DNA from: Lingula anatina
Taxonomy: Eukaryota > Brachiopoda > Lingulata > Lingulida > Lingulidae
Length of the DNA stretch: 60,000 nt
Direction of reading: 5' to 3'
NCBI RefSeq assembly: GCF_001039355.2
Contig: NW_019775395.1
Coordinates: 173,884-233,883 of the forward strand
Translations under genes and position numbers: made by a program
Shown: positions 1-11,800 of the stretch, one piece after another
Numbering within the stretch: position 1 is the stretch's first letter
Layout: each line of letters begins with the position of its first letter
Notes under the pieces: model-generated
Told to the model about the DNA's origin: nothing
Databases searched by the model: none
Seen by the model: only the letters and a program-made list of their open reading frames with translations

Positions 1-1815
1 TGTGTTCCTTCCCTCTAGCAATCTCACTTAATGATATAACTGTTTAACTTGGGAACTCTCTTGACCCCATATGGACAGGCATGGAGCCTCTCCTACTAGC
101 CTCATAGACCAGGCCTATTGCCAGCAACTTCAAAGGAGGGACTTTTTCGGAAATATTTAGGCCATCTTCTGGGTCTTCCGGAAGACGGTGAGATTTTTCA
201 AGTTTCTTTTGATGGGTATCTGTTTTTTTCTGTCAGAAGACGGTCAAAAATGGAGGATGGATCAACAATGATAATTTGGAAGACTGTCAGAATTTAATAT
301 CTCGGGACTGGCCCCTGAAGTGGGCCTTTTTACCCCCATAGTTGGCCCATTTTAAAAAATGACATTGAAACTTAGATCAATTTGTGATTCAGAGCAGTCC
401 TTTGCCAGCCAAAAAGATGGTTCTTTTTGAACTACATGTATGAGAACCCCTGTTTATAGGTCAGGCATTTTCATCATTTTCATTGAACAATTTAATGGCT
501 AACAATTGTTTTAGTCCAGAATCCCAGAGGGTTGAGCATGCCCAGAAAGATCACCAACAAATCACTGCAGGCATGGGAGATTTGGAGGGTGGTGTGCAAG
601 AACCAGCATTTTGGCCAGAAAATGTCTGCTCTACAGTAGATCACACTTTGAACTAGATTACATATTGCTTCTCAAGTTGAGTCAATTAACTAAGGTTGGT
701 AAAATGGTCCAAACTTTCAGAAATTAAGACTGAAAAATCGCTTCCATTGAAAGTGCTCGATACATACAGGCATGCTATCAGCAGTAGGGCACATACATGT
801 AGCAGAGTCACAGTTTCCTTAACTCAATATTGGACCTTTAAAAAGTTGAGCTCTTGCAACAAACTTATCAGTTTCACCAAATTATGGAGCAATTTCAGTG
901 GATGCTTGTTGTATATGTTTTAGATTCATTTCGCCCTCACACTGATAAAGTCAACTGATTCATTCTATATCCCAACTTCTCAAATATCACAAATAATGCA
1001 ATTACATTACCTGTGTTGAAGGGAGATATCATTTTGGAATTCTTTGCTCAGCTAGAAAATTTTACGAATTCCAGACTTCATATGAGTGTGTTTTAATGTA
1101 CATAAATTTGTAAAGAGCACAGTAAATATTTCATAAGCATTTCAAGCTGCCATGGCATTTCTGTGAGTTCCTGTGTCCTAATCAAATTATGGCACCACAG
1201 CTACAAATAACATCTTTATTGTCACAATAATATTTCCATGTTTTTAATCTTAATAAGAGAATATGGAAATGCAAGAACTACCTGTGATGCTGCTTCGTGT
1301 GCTGTTTGTCAAAAATTGCACTTAATTTTTAGGTGTTTTTATCCAGGATTTTTATCAAATTATGAAATTTTTTCACCCTATTATTTTATCATGATAGCTG
1401 GAGTGAAAAACTTTTTTGCAGTATATTGCTGTGATTAAAATGCTGTTTTAATAGCTTATAAAGATTAAGAAAGGGCAATATCACTTTAAGATTATTCATG
1501 GGTGTGGGCAAGTATGAATGTTCAATAATGCAAATTTGCACACTGATGTGAACATTCATGAAAACGCCTCAGTTTGCATTAGCCTGAAGAGCTCACCCAT
1601 TCTAGATCTTCAAAAATAAGAAAAAGAAATACATAAAATTATTTGTAAAATACCTGCTTTCATTACTGAAATAACTTTTGGAATTTAGATGAGAGGGAAG
1701 AAAGTCAGCCTTAACAAAAGCCCATAAACATGGGTTATAGATTGTTAGACATGAGAAAATGTTGGCTCAGAAACAGACCCCTGAAGTGTCGATCGTCATT
1801 CATCCCAGGACTTAC
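1..1815. other. Non-coding or unrecognised flank
   Basis: No convincing exon was seen. This is presumably intron or 3' region of the minus-strand sushi gene. A minus-strand AATAAA (TTTATT on the plus strand near 1216) is present but not tied to a stop codon. Confidence 0.4.
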
Positions 1816-2004
1816 GTGCACATGCCATTCTGGGCATCACCCACTTGCCGTCTCCAAGGCACATGGCTCTGGGGTAGCCATCTTGGAAATAGCCCTTGTG
1901 ACAGCGATACACCACCTGGCTGCCTGGTGGGAATCTCCGCTCCCGTTTTGGCAGAGATGACTGTGGCTCTCCATTGACAATAGGGGGAGGAGGACCACAG
2001 AAAC
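1816..2004 (-). CDS. Sushi/CCP exon 2 (of those seen)
   Basis: 189 bp, phase 1 at both ends, after TTTCAG and before GTAAGTCC. It encodes CGPPPPIVNGEP followed by VVYRCHKGYF and a final GKWVMPRMAC, the standard sushi cysteine and tryptophan pattern. It reads in frame from the preceding exon. Confidence 0.8.
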
Positions 2005-2743
2005 CTGAAATAGCATAATGAAATTTTTGCTGTTTTGGACAATTATTAATTTTTATCCTTTTGTTTGTATTTTGCTGAAATTTGGGTTGCTGATAACTTG
2101 AGTACTCACTGTACAGTTATGTTGTCCAGTATGTTATTCTAGAAGAAAAGAATTTGAATTAAATATAAAATGAGGAGAATTTAGCAACCCTGCTAAATGT
2201 GATCTATTGTTACTGTAACCTTTTTTTCAATAACAATATTATTTAGCAGTAACTATCAAGCACAGTCAAGTCAAAAGCTAGTCATTTAGAACGCCCTCTA
2301 AACCCTTAGTACATTAAATACAATAAAAAATTCCTCAAAAAGAGGAAAAATAAGAAAACATTCTTAAAAATGAGAAAAAAAATGTGAAACTAAAAAATAA
2401 GTACAGCATAGTTACATAGATACAAATTTAGCATAAATTAAAATTCAAATTGATATTAATTGAAATGTACATAATATCTGGTTGATTGGTTACGCAATGC
2501 CTGAAAATATCGTTCACAACTCAATAAGAAAACACACATCACTATAATTCTATATTTTACCATCTTTGGAGCAGTATGGTTCCTCTCCACTCCACTGCTT
2601 GTCTCCACCGCATATCCTCTCTGGTGGACCGTTCAACACGTATCCCTCCGCGCAGCCGTAACGTGCACGCGCGTCAAACTTGTTGTATGGAATGATTTGT
2701 ACATAGCCATGGGAAGGAGGCTTTATGTGTGAGCATCTAGCAT
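1816..2743 (-). CDS. Partial sushi/CCP-domain gene (two recognised exons)
   Basis: Two neighbouring minus-strand exons (2743-2561, then 2004-1816) each encode one complement-control-protein (sushi) module of about 60 residues, bounded by AG acceptors and GT donors. Both introns are phase 1, the classic arrangement for shuffled extracellular modules, and they join in frame. CCP modules bind proteins or glycans in secreted or cell-surface proteins. No start, signal peptide or stop was found; the good GTAAGT donor at 1815 shows that the gene continues toward lower coordinates, probably outside the window or in exons I could not recognise. The gene lies head-to-head with the chitin-binding/LamG gene, 494 bp away. 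It may be an independent sushi protein, or exons displaced from that neighbour. Confidence 0.75.
2561..2743 (-). CDS. Sushi/CCP exon 1 (of those seen)
   Basis: 183 bp, phase 1 at both ends, after a CTTCCAG acceptor and before a GTAAAAT donor. It encodes a module beginning CSHIKPPSHGYV and ending QWSGEEPYC. The four sushi cysteines, the conserved Tyr-Gly-Cys and Gly-Tyr steps and the Trp before the last cysteine are visible. Confidence 0.8.
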
Positions 2744-3237
2744 CTGGAAGTAAAAAATTTTAAAACTCCTTGAAATTTTCTTTGAACAAAAATGCATTGT
2801 TACAGAGTGAGTGGATTTTTCTTACATATATAGCCGTTATCGATAGGGAATTTGAGATGTGAGCACTTTAAGAAAAATGCTAATTAAATTACAACAAATA
2901 TTTGTTTGAATACTCTCAGGAATTATTGAATTTTTTGGAATGGAATCTTTTTTTTTTCTTTTGCTGAAAGAAAGGGGAATTGAAGGAGGAATTCAGTCAT
3001 GAGCATTTTGCTTCTGAATAATAAATGTCAAAATTAAGATTTGACTTTGAAGAGTACAGAAGCAGGTGGCTCTCTTGGTTACAACTGAGACTACATCATT
3101 GAGAAAGTCAATGTGACTAAAATTAAANTCAAAAAAAGAGTACATGATGATTTTCCGATAAAAATTCAACTAATTATTATATGCAATCAATATCTTAATT
3201 ATATTATTCCTAAGCTGTCCTATTTTATGATTTGCAG
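2744..3237. other. Head-to-head interval containing one ambiguous base
   Basis: This AT-rich interval separates the minus-strand sushi exons from the plus-strand chitin-binding exon. It should hold the 5' parts of one or both genes, but no signal-peptide exon could be found on either strand. The single N at 3128 is the only ambiguous base I noticed in the window and marks a possible assembly problem. Confidence 0.5.
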
Positions 3238-3468
3238 GAAGTTGTCCAGAAGGGTTCCACGCAAATCCCAGTAATTGTGCAGGGTATATATGGTGTACTC
3301 AGACGGCCATTTTGTATAAATGTTGCCCGTATGGAACTGCCTGGAATGATACAACTTCATCTTGTGTGCACAAACCTCCTGAGTGTACAGATGTCTGTGC
3401 TGCGCCTATTTCTAACATTACTACTACTACTACAACTGTCGCACCAACAACTACAGGAGAGAGTGGAG
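3238..3468 (+). CDS. Exon: chitin-binding type-2 module and Thr-rich linker
   Basis: 231 bp, phase 1 at both ends, after TTTGCAG. It starts SCPEGFHANPSNC and continues through WCTQ, a CC pair, YGTAWNDTTSSC and PPEC, matching the six-cysteine CBM14/peritrophin-A pattern with extra cysteines. A Thr-rich linker, likely O-glycosylated, follows. The donor is GGAG|GTTAAT. Confidence 0.85.
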
Positions 3469-5111
3469 GTTAATTATTTTTCTTTTTGTTAATCCTGATG
3501 TTAAGGGGCAGCTAGTCCCAATGGCTGTATACAGAAAGACTTCGTTTCTATCCTTCTTGATTTCTGTAGCAAAATTACCTATCTATCCAACTTATCTCAT
3601 GAACACAGAAGCATGTTGGGAATAGATCAAGTTGTTTGAAATAAGCAATTTTTTAAAAACTATTTAGGAAACAACTAACACAAACCAAAGTATATATGGC
3701 AGAATGCATATTCATACTTGTCAAATAGTGCAATTTGAATGTGAGAGGCTGATCTTGTCCATCGTGCTTTACCAATTTCTTCTTTTTTTTCAGTTATCTG
3801 TACTTATGGACCCTATAAGAAAGAGGTGATAGATAGCACAAGCTATTATTTGCTGTGGTACGGAGGGGTAAAGATCTATATGTCATGTGGAAACCAAGTT
3901 TTCGATGTTTCAATCTGTGATTGTGCCAAGTCCAGTGACCTGTGTGAAGGTACGTATACTGTAGTGCATATACATTTCTCTCTTTTTAATGCCCTTATTT
4001 AATACACTAGCTATCTACCTGCTATGTAACTGTTGTTTATTTACAGCTATAAATTATTATATAATTATCTGTTTTTCAGTCTTTTGTAAAGTGCCAGTGT
4101 TTTATGGATATTTCTGAAAATATGACATTAAAAAAGGTTAAAATCAACCACACTTTAATTTATATATTAGCAACCTCTTCTCTCCTCCTCTTCTTTAAGA
4201 TTTTTGCATGGATATGTCTTCCTTCATCAAAACACCCTGTGTTTAAGAGAATAATAGAAACTCTGCTACATCAGATACTGCCAATGGCAGATACATAGAT
4301 GATACTAGTAAAGAGGTAAATTTTCAGTATCCTTAGAAACCCAGGGTTTTAAAAATGTAAAGAATGAAAAGGGGTCCATCTGATATATTGCTTATAATTT
4401 TCGGTTTTTCGTTTTACAGGTGAATACGCCATTGCCTGTTTTCCATTTGACAGCCATTACCATGACTCCACGGGGAATATATGGTGGACGAAAACTACAA
4501 ACATGCAACTCGTTTCTGTCGCAAAACACGGAATGTCTGCCTATTTCAATGGCAACTCGTCCTTTATGGAGATCCCATTCTTTCAAAATTACCAGTTCCC
4601 ATTGACGTTTACATGCAGTTTTTGGTACATGTCTGTCAGTGGTATGGATAGCGACAGAAAGGGGCTAGTTAACAATGGCGACTGTGAGCATGAACCAATG
4701 TTCACAGTGAGGCTCAGCAATGGTGTAACTGGAACGCTCAGCGGAGGAGTTTACACAGTGAATGAGCATAACCTCACCAATGCATATGCGAATATACCAG
4801 TGCGTAACACCCCCCCCCAAAAAAAAAATATATATATATATATTTTATAAATTTTATTTTTATTATTATTATGTTATAAATAACATAATAATAATTATAA
4901 TGAAAAAAAAAATATATATATATATATATACCCATCATAACTGATAGAATGTTATTTCCAGTAGGTTAGATTAATATGTTTAGAATTGTAATTGGATACA
5001 ATAATCATCATAAATTGTAAAGCCCTATGTGAGTACCTTGATATAACTCTTTCTATTTGGCAATTTAATCATGTGTTCTTTTATTGTGACAGAAGTGTAT
5101 GTGTGTGTGTG

Positions 5112-5142
<31 letters not shown>

Positions 5143-6332
5143 CTATTTCAATATAAAGTCGATAAGAAATACCAAACCAAAATTTAATCCACACTATAAT
5201 ACTATACACCTTTAATTAATTCGTTGATGTAAATATGAACATTTAGGCCATGTTGGAGGTGTGGCATCATGTTGTTATGATGTGGGATGGGACAGTGGTC
5301 ACATTCTACCTTGATGGAAGCCTTGTCAGCGCCACCAATGTTAACATCGGAAGTGGTATGTTTTCTGTTGTATTGAAATTCTAATATTTTGTATTGATTG
5401 TGAAGTGAGATTTAAAAGAAGCTCTTGAGAAGCATATACAGCCGGAATTAACAATTTACGTAAGATCTACATTTACATTTAGTTGTGGATTTCTCATAGT
5501 TTTCATTCTTTTGTTTTGTTTTACTGTGAATTTTAAATTTTCATTTTGTTTTTTTAAACATTAATCAACAAAGTGATATTATCATAGATTATATGTTCAA
5601 GAAATAATGATGTTCATTAGCTTGCGATGTTCAGAGTTTTTTCTTCTTCAGCGAGAACAGCACATGTATATTATATAGTTTGTTTCAAATACAAAGAAAA
5701 AATAGCTTAAGGAAAAAAAACAAAATTGCAACATGTCATCGTTAATATGCTTTGTATAGATATCCAAACCCTCACGCCCAACTTATGTTTTAACATGGAG
5801 TGAAACTTTTTCATCTTCCTTACAAACTTCCTTGACCGTGCTATGCACTCACCGAGATAATAAATTACTGAGGCAGTGCACCGAAAAACTAAAAAAAAAA
5901 ATGTAAGTCTTACGTAAGCAAACTATCCCCCCTGACTCCACTAAATCAAGGCTAATTGTCAAGATATGGAAACGGCCGGAAATGATGATGATGAAATACC
6001 TTGCCTGGCTATCTGGAGTATATCGTAGTGTACTTGTCGGAGTACCAAAGATATGATTTTCATTCCCCTTATTTTTTGCAATTAATTCATTCAGAGTTTT
6101 AGATCTAAAATCTGTTTAAAACTTCAGTCATTATTTTGGATTTGTTTAAGATTTTAAAAAACATAATTAAGCGAGAAGGCATCTCTCTTCTTGTTAACGT
6201 ACATGTACTTTTGTGAATCAGATTTTAAAAATATCCCTGTGATACGGGGAACTGTGACCGTTGATCAAATAGACACATGATAATGAAATAAAATTAAATA
6301 ATAACCCATGGAATCCTCCACCGTCTCCCCCA

Positions 6333-6380
<48 letters not shown>

Positions 6381-7340
6381 CACACATTTTAAGTCCTCGA
6401 TGTATTTCTTTTTCAAGGTTTAATTAAGAGGTCTCCCGTGTCACTTATCCTCGGCCGCAGCGTGTACTGCGACTACCAGTTTGATGATAACACATTTCTA
6501 CACGGATACATAGATGAGGTAAGACTTGGGCGCTTTCAGCTTAAAATTATAGATTAAATACGTCTCTTTATGTTTAAGAAATATCGGGTCATTGTGTTAC
6601 GGCAGTCAGCAATAAGTTTAATTTGTTGGTTTATACCAGGAGAACCCATAATACGTTTGCCACTAGCCTCATTTGCGAATATATTTTTTCATCTAAAAAA
6701 AGTTATATTTAAAAAAGTCAGCTATGACGTGAAGGGATTCTGGGCGAGCATGGGAGTAGGGAGTACCTTGTGTAGATTAATATTAGATAACTGTTCTAGT
6801 TGGCCCGGCCAAAAGTAGGTTTAGAAAGTGACTTATGACATGCATTTCGCCGAAAAAGGGGGCTTGCTCTAGCACGTGATGCTGAAGTAGTACTATTCTT
6901 AAACAAATGTGTGTTGATTTGAAAACTAAGTACACACACGTAGTTTGTGTCCAGTTCTATTCAGTAAGGACAAGCCTCGTGGGTATGGGGTTAAAAAGTC
7001 GAAAGACTGTGGAATGTAAAGAAGATTTTATCTGATAAAAGATGTCTTAGTAAATAATTATGTCCAACTTTGTTGTATAGTATATATCAACGTAGGCAGA
7101 CTAATCATAGGTATTGAGAAACCCTTCAGGGTCATTACGACACAAGGGGGCGTGGCACGCCAGCATAAGGCGTTGGCTTGATTTATTTCGAAGCATAAAA
7201 GTCGTTAGAGTGCATTTCCATGCTCTTGTTTTAACATTCACATTGAGCGAATTGATGTTTTTTTTTCATTTCAGCTTAAGATGTTCCGGAAAACTTTGAC
7301 TATAACAGAGATCCAGTATCTCTACCACGAGTACGACTGA
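3238..7340 (+). CDS. Chitin-binding (peritrophin-A) plus LamG secreted protein, Pif/BMSP-like, 5' partial
   Basis: Six exons (3238-3468, 3794-3949, 4420-4799, 5247-5355, 6418-6518, 7275-7340) join with consistent phases into about 346 residues and a TGA stop. The order is a cysteine-rich type-2 chitin-binding module, a Thr-rich linker with a run of five threonines, a second divergent chitin-binding-like module, then a LamG/concanavalin-like domain of about 210 residues reaching the C terminus. In molluscs this combination is known from Pif and BMSP, acidic shell-matrix proteins that bind chitin and organise calcium carbonate; those also carry a VWA domain upstream, which is not visible here. 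The first exon, with the start codon and signal peptide, is missing from the recognised set. A role in chitinous extracellular matrix or biomineralisation is inferred from domains only; a cuticle or gut-lining protein is an alternative. Confidence 0.82.
3794..3949 (+). CDS. Exon: second, divergent chitin-binding-like module
   Basis: 156 bp, phase 1 at both ends, after a TTTTTTTTCAG acceptor and before GTACGT. It contains ICTYGPYKKEV, SYYLLWYGG, SCGNQVFD and ICDC. The aromatic core is kept, but the cysteine expected after the Tyr-Tyr pair is absent (Leu/Trp instead), so this copy is degenerate. Confidence 0.75.
4420..4799 (+). CDS. Exon: N-terminal half of LamG/ConA-like domain
   Basis: 380 bp, entering in phase 1 after TTTTACAG and leaving in phase 0 at CCA|GTGCGT. 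It encodes ACFPFDSHYHDSTGN, then AYFNGNSSFMEIP and a FTCSFWYMS strand, typical of the beta-sandwich of LamG domains in Pif-like proteins. Confidence 0.85.
4808..4931. repeat. AT microsatellite with central palindrome in intron
   Basis: A poly-C/poly-A tract and TA repeats flank a perfect inverted repeat with arms at 4862-4877 and 4880-4895 around a 2-base AA centre, followed by another poly-A and (TA)n run. It lies in the intron within the LamG domain. Confidence 0.8.
5113..5142. repeat. (GA)n microsatellite
   Basis: About 14 GA units within the LamG-gene intron, next to a short GT run. Confidence 0.85.
5247..5355 (+). CDS. Exon: middle of LamG domain
   Basis: 109 bp, phase 0 in and phase 1 out. 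It encodes EVWHHVVMMWDGTVVTFYLD followed by GSL, the signature LamG segment (W-H-H-V ... FYLDG). The acceptor is ATTTAG and the donor GTATGT. Confidence 0.85.
6327..6377. repeat. (CA)n microsatellite
   Basis: About 25 nearly uninterrupted CA repeats in the intron just before the next LamG exon. Confidence 0.9.
6418..6518 (+). CDS. Exon: LamG C-terminal strand segment
   Basis: 101 bp, phase 1 in and phase 0 out (GATGAG|GTAAGA). It encodes SLILGRSVYCDYQFDD and FLHGYIDE, the usual LamG ending in which a Gly-Tyr-Ile-Asp-Glu strand is followed by an interface helix. Confidence 0.85.
7275..7340 (+). CDS. Terminal exon of the LamG gene
   Basis: 66 bp including the TGA stop, after a T-rich TTTCAG acceptor. 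It encodes LKMFRKTLTITEIQYLYHEYD, which completes the LamG fold. Confidence 0.8.
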   Translation, partial: LKMFRKTLTITEIQYLYHEYD

Positions 7341-7737
7341 ATAGCTCAAAAAGCGGCATGGCAGATCTCGTCCTATTCATGGACTTTTATGAAACATATT
7401 ATGAAAAACTGCCTTATAGAACGGGGGATAGGGCACTTTGATTAAATTTTAATGTCACAGACAACATGACATGATTTCAAATATATCTCATTTTGTAATG
7501 ATTGGCTACTTGAAGGTGTATGTGTATTAATTAAAGGCTTTATATTAATAATATATAACCAGCCAGAGACTTATGGAAGTTTTATGAACGTCAAGAGTGT
7601 TCACAATAACTATTGTGAGAATGAATTCATGAATGAACCTTTACGTCAGAAACTGTTTTACGATGCGAAAACAAAGTAAACTTTAGTTACTATTGTTATG
7701 ACTCATAAAGTTATTTTATTCAGTTCATTTACTACTT

Positions 7738-7743
7738 AATAAA
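7738..7743 (+). terminator. Poly(A) signal of the chitin-binding/LamG gene
   Basis: AATAAA about 400 bp after the stop codon, in an AT-rich 3' UTR. It is the first canonical hexamer noticed downstream. Confidence 0.5.
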
Positions 7744-8797
7744 TAATATTGTTGTATGGTTAACTGTTTTACTGTGTCTTTCTTCGCGAGTAGCCTGATA
7801 TTTGCAAAAACGGTCTCAAGATATAGATCGAATGAAATTTGGCCATTTTAGGCCGTTTAAATCCTCGCTCGATAATAAACATGGTAATCCGAATGATTAA
7901 GAGGCGTGTCATAACTAAAATATCTAATAATACAGTACAGTAAATGTGTTGCGTTTCATAATGTCATCAATGTTCACGGGTCTGCTTAATAATGTTTCGT
8001 TTCATTTATATTACGACGTTTAAATTGCGAAAATTAAATGTGCCTTATTTGAATTTTCCAAGAAATTAATGTTGATGTTCGTCTTGGTAGTTGGAAAACG
8101 ATTTGCATTTTATATATTATTTCAGTCACGCTGGTCATCTAATACTGTTACCATTTTCATTCTCTTGCCCCCCCTCCCCCTCCCTCCCCAACAAGTCAGT
8201 ATACGACAGAAGTATTTTCATAAACGTTTCTCAAACTTCATATAATTCATTATCTTTTTTACCCTGTAATTATCTTTTTTTTAAGTGAAAGCCTCGCAAA
8301 AAATATCCTGTTCCGTTTAAGGCATTCGTATGCCCATGCGCCTTGGATTTAAAGGCGGGTGTTATGTATTGTTTAATTCGCTGAGAAATAAAAGATCACA
8401 AGTAGCTCACGGTTAATAAGTAGCTCACGGTTAATATCAATGTCATCGAAATGTGTTAGCGAAAAATCCTTATAGTGGCGATGTTCAACGTAATTAGTTC
8501 AATCATAAGTGACACCGCAAATCTGCTGATTTTCTGTCGGGTCGCGAGCACGGTGCAAATAGGCCGTAAGCCATACATATTTCTCTGTCTCAAACACACA
8601 CCTCAATAAATCTTTCGAAGGGGTCTTTTGTTGCGTTGGTCATCGATTTCCTTCTGTTGACCACTCGGCCGTGAGGGTGAGATCATATCTATACTTACTG
8701 GCCAAAACTGCAGTTCGAGTTTATCGTCCAGTTCGCTGCCACGCGGTGTCCTACGCTGTCGGAATATCTTCCCAGCCTCGACCTGTGCAAGAAGAAG
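7744..8797. other. Intergenic region and 5' flank of the pseudo-astacin gene
   Basis: It presumably holds the promoter and 5' UTR of the downstream gene. An 18-bp perfect tandem duplication (AAGTAGCTCACGGTTAAT) lies at 8400-8435. No clear TATA box was identified. Confidence 0.45.
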
Positions 8798-8854
8798 ATG
8801 ACGGGCCAACACATTGGACTAGTGGCGTTTCTTTGTATCTCCGTCTTTTCACAG
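8798..8854 (+). CDS. Exon 1: start codon and signal peptide
   Basis: ATG at 8798 opens MTGQHIGLVAFLCISVFSQ, a short hydrophobic secretion signal, ending phase 0 at CACAG|GTTTGA. This start was chosen because it directly gives a signal peptide and a consistent splice. Confidence 0.8.
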
Positions 8855-11800
8855 GTTTGATATATTTGTCATATTTAGTTCTCATTTATCTTTTTATCAT
8901 TGTTGTTGTTTCTCTTGTGTTTTACTGATAACGTATTCCATGTTACCACGACACTTTCATATGTATAAACAGGACGAGTAGCGGTCCTTGCAAGTGTTAT
9001 AAATGTAGTACACCGAACGTCCCATTATTTTTCGTGTTTAAAAAATATATATGTAATTGTGTCATGTTTAAAGAAAATAAACTGCATAAAAAATTTGTAA
9101 AGGAGAGAAGTTACCAACACTGCGCAGGCAGTTTGGGGAGTAATTTATCTTCACCTGAAAAAAAAACCCTACCAGCCAATAAAACAGATGAAGTTAGAAT
9201 TGGGCCTGCAACTTTTTGAAAATTTTCTCTGCCTGCATTTCACATCCAGTCTAAGCGCGTTCCTCATTTCACTTTGGCCACTTGATTACAGTTTTCACTG
9301 TTAAGGTGATCGAGGCACTGATATTAAAAATAAAATTACTAGCAATACTAACAAATATGTATAGTTCATGCATGTAACTATTCACAGAAACATGACTAAT
9401 TCTTAGAATAGTTGGATTTCCAATCTGTAAATATTTGTACGTAGGCCCACTGTATGATGATGTTCAGTTCGAGCATCTTGTTTCTTTATCCCACAAAACT
9501 GAGGCAAATTTTTCACCGGAAAGAGGTTTTCCTTACTCGTAAAGAAAAACAACCCACGAAATTAATTTTTTTCACGCATATTACATACGTGAGGCCTGCC
9601 ATCATATTTTCTGTAAAACTCCTGTCTTTAAATTACAACCTACAGCAGGCAAGCTTGACATAGAGGTAGTATACCCAATATGAATGGGGTGGCTAGGCAG
9701 CAATAATTATTAATTTTACGAATTTTGATAAATTTCAGACTTCCATGTCACTTCCGGATTATCTGTGTGCAATGAGTGACACAGAAATGGATTCGTCAGT
9801 AGATGGCGTTGCAAAGGTAGTATTTCCATTTCTCTAAAACCCATTTCATTAATTCTTTTTTTTAAAATTGATAAACAAGATCACATCTCAACTCAATTAT
9901 TTGCATAACCATAGTCTTATTTCATAACCCAAGCTTATCGCATAAAACTAAGATGCTATAAAACAGCAAATATATATTCAAACGTCTGAATGTTAACGTA
10001 CTTTATTTTCTTTATTTCTATTTAGTAACGGCCCATATTCTTCAGTGTTGAGTGGCATTATATAGACGTTTTGTCGTAATGCGATCTATAAACAGACCCA
10101 TTTCATTATTTCTTTAACGTTAATTTCAATTCTGGTGAAGTTTAAGGACACCGTTTTCGAATTCGTTGTGTTTTCTGCAGGATTTATCTGCCTACCATTG
10201 GGTGGCAATGACGCCATGTCGATTAAGACAGCATGATTTACTGGTTGTTTTATTTAAAGTATTCACGAGCATCTTCTATTATCAGTTCAATTTATATTTC
10301 ATCTTAGCAAAATTTGTTCATGTCCCACATGAAAGAAACATTGAAGAATGCCAGAGGGCGTTTCGGGCGACAGAAAAGACAAATTATTAGTGGGTCTACA
10401 AGGAAATGGGATGCCACGAAGCCAATTTACTATGTGCTTCGAGATGCGGATCAAATTCGTAAGTTATAATTTATGAATAAAAATAGATTGAACTCGGAGT
10501 ATTTTATTACATTAAATACGCCAAGTTTTATTTTAAAATAATATTCATTGAATGTAAGAAAGAAACGGTCACCATTACAGATGGACAAATAACGTTCTTT
10601 AGATTCTATAAAATTATTTTAGTTAAACTTGGTCTTTTCTGAAGATATTCTGGACAAATTGGTGGTCATTTTCTTTTTTCGTTTCATGTTTCTGGTCAAA
10701 TATGGGTATACGAAATATTTAAATATGAATGTTTTAATGGGCTGCCCTTTATGTCCTGTATGTGTTTGTAAATAATAAATTCTACGGCTACATAGTTTCC
10801 ATATCATTTTCCTTGAAATTGTCACTGCAAGGTTATGTTGGAATCTGGCTACTTACCTTACCCCGGTACACACTCATAAATAACTGAAGAGTCCGCGTTT
10901 TGTAAACCATGTAGGGATAATGATTTGTCATATACCTAAATTTTATTTTTAGCACCGTCCAAACTTGCTATGATACGTTTGGCATTGGATCTATGGGAAC
11001 AGGGCACTTGTCTTCGGTTCGAAGAAAACCTCAACGCAACTGGAGACTTCCTCGAAATCTACGGATATCAGTAAGAAGTTCCGTTACTAGTGCATCTTAC
11101 ATTATATCAAATTGATCTCTTTTCAGAAGATTTTCCTCGAAAAAGCTTTAGTATTTTTCACACATTTTTTAAGTTTGTATTTTAACCGGCAAATCCGCAA
11201 CTATTAACCTTTTTTCTTCAAGCAAAAGTAACATTATTCCTCTTGACCTTTATTTACACCATTTCCCCATGGTAAATAAATTGATAAACTTATTTTAGAG
11301 ATCTGTGCGGGTCATTGATTGGACGGATCACCGATGGATCTCCTCAACCCATTTTCTTAGATTGCCCCTTGGTGAGTTCGTTTTTTTTTTATGGCCATCC
11401 ATTTATTGTGTGCCGCATTAAAATGCATCCAGAAAAACAGTCATATATGTAAAATTATATCATTCGTGTGTACATTACGTTTAGGAAACCCTTATATGCT
11501 TAAAAAATGAAGATTTACATGTAAAATTATCCAACCGATAAACTATTGATTGCAGGGATGACAACTCTTCACTTTTGCGGGGAAAGTGTCATGAAACGGA
11601 TTTTTCTAGGGTAGACGATGATTTTCCCATACTGAAGAGTTGTTATTCCGTTGAGTTTCAATGTAATATTGAATGTCTAGATTATTTGTAACGTTAACTT
11701 TATCAACGCCATTATGACTTTTCTCTTCGGGCACTTTACAGCCCGGTTACATGTCTCAAGTCATCGGGCTTGCTCTAGGATTCTACCCACTCAATAACAG

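Noticed and set aside
1812-2042. Minus-strand open frame of 76 codons over the second sushi exon
   Set aside because: It is in the wrong frame for the sushi cysteines and crosses the splice sites; the exon in the correct frame is used instead.
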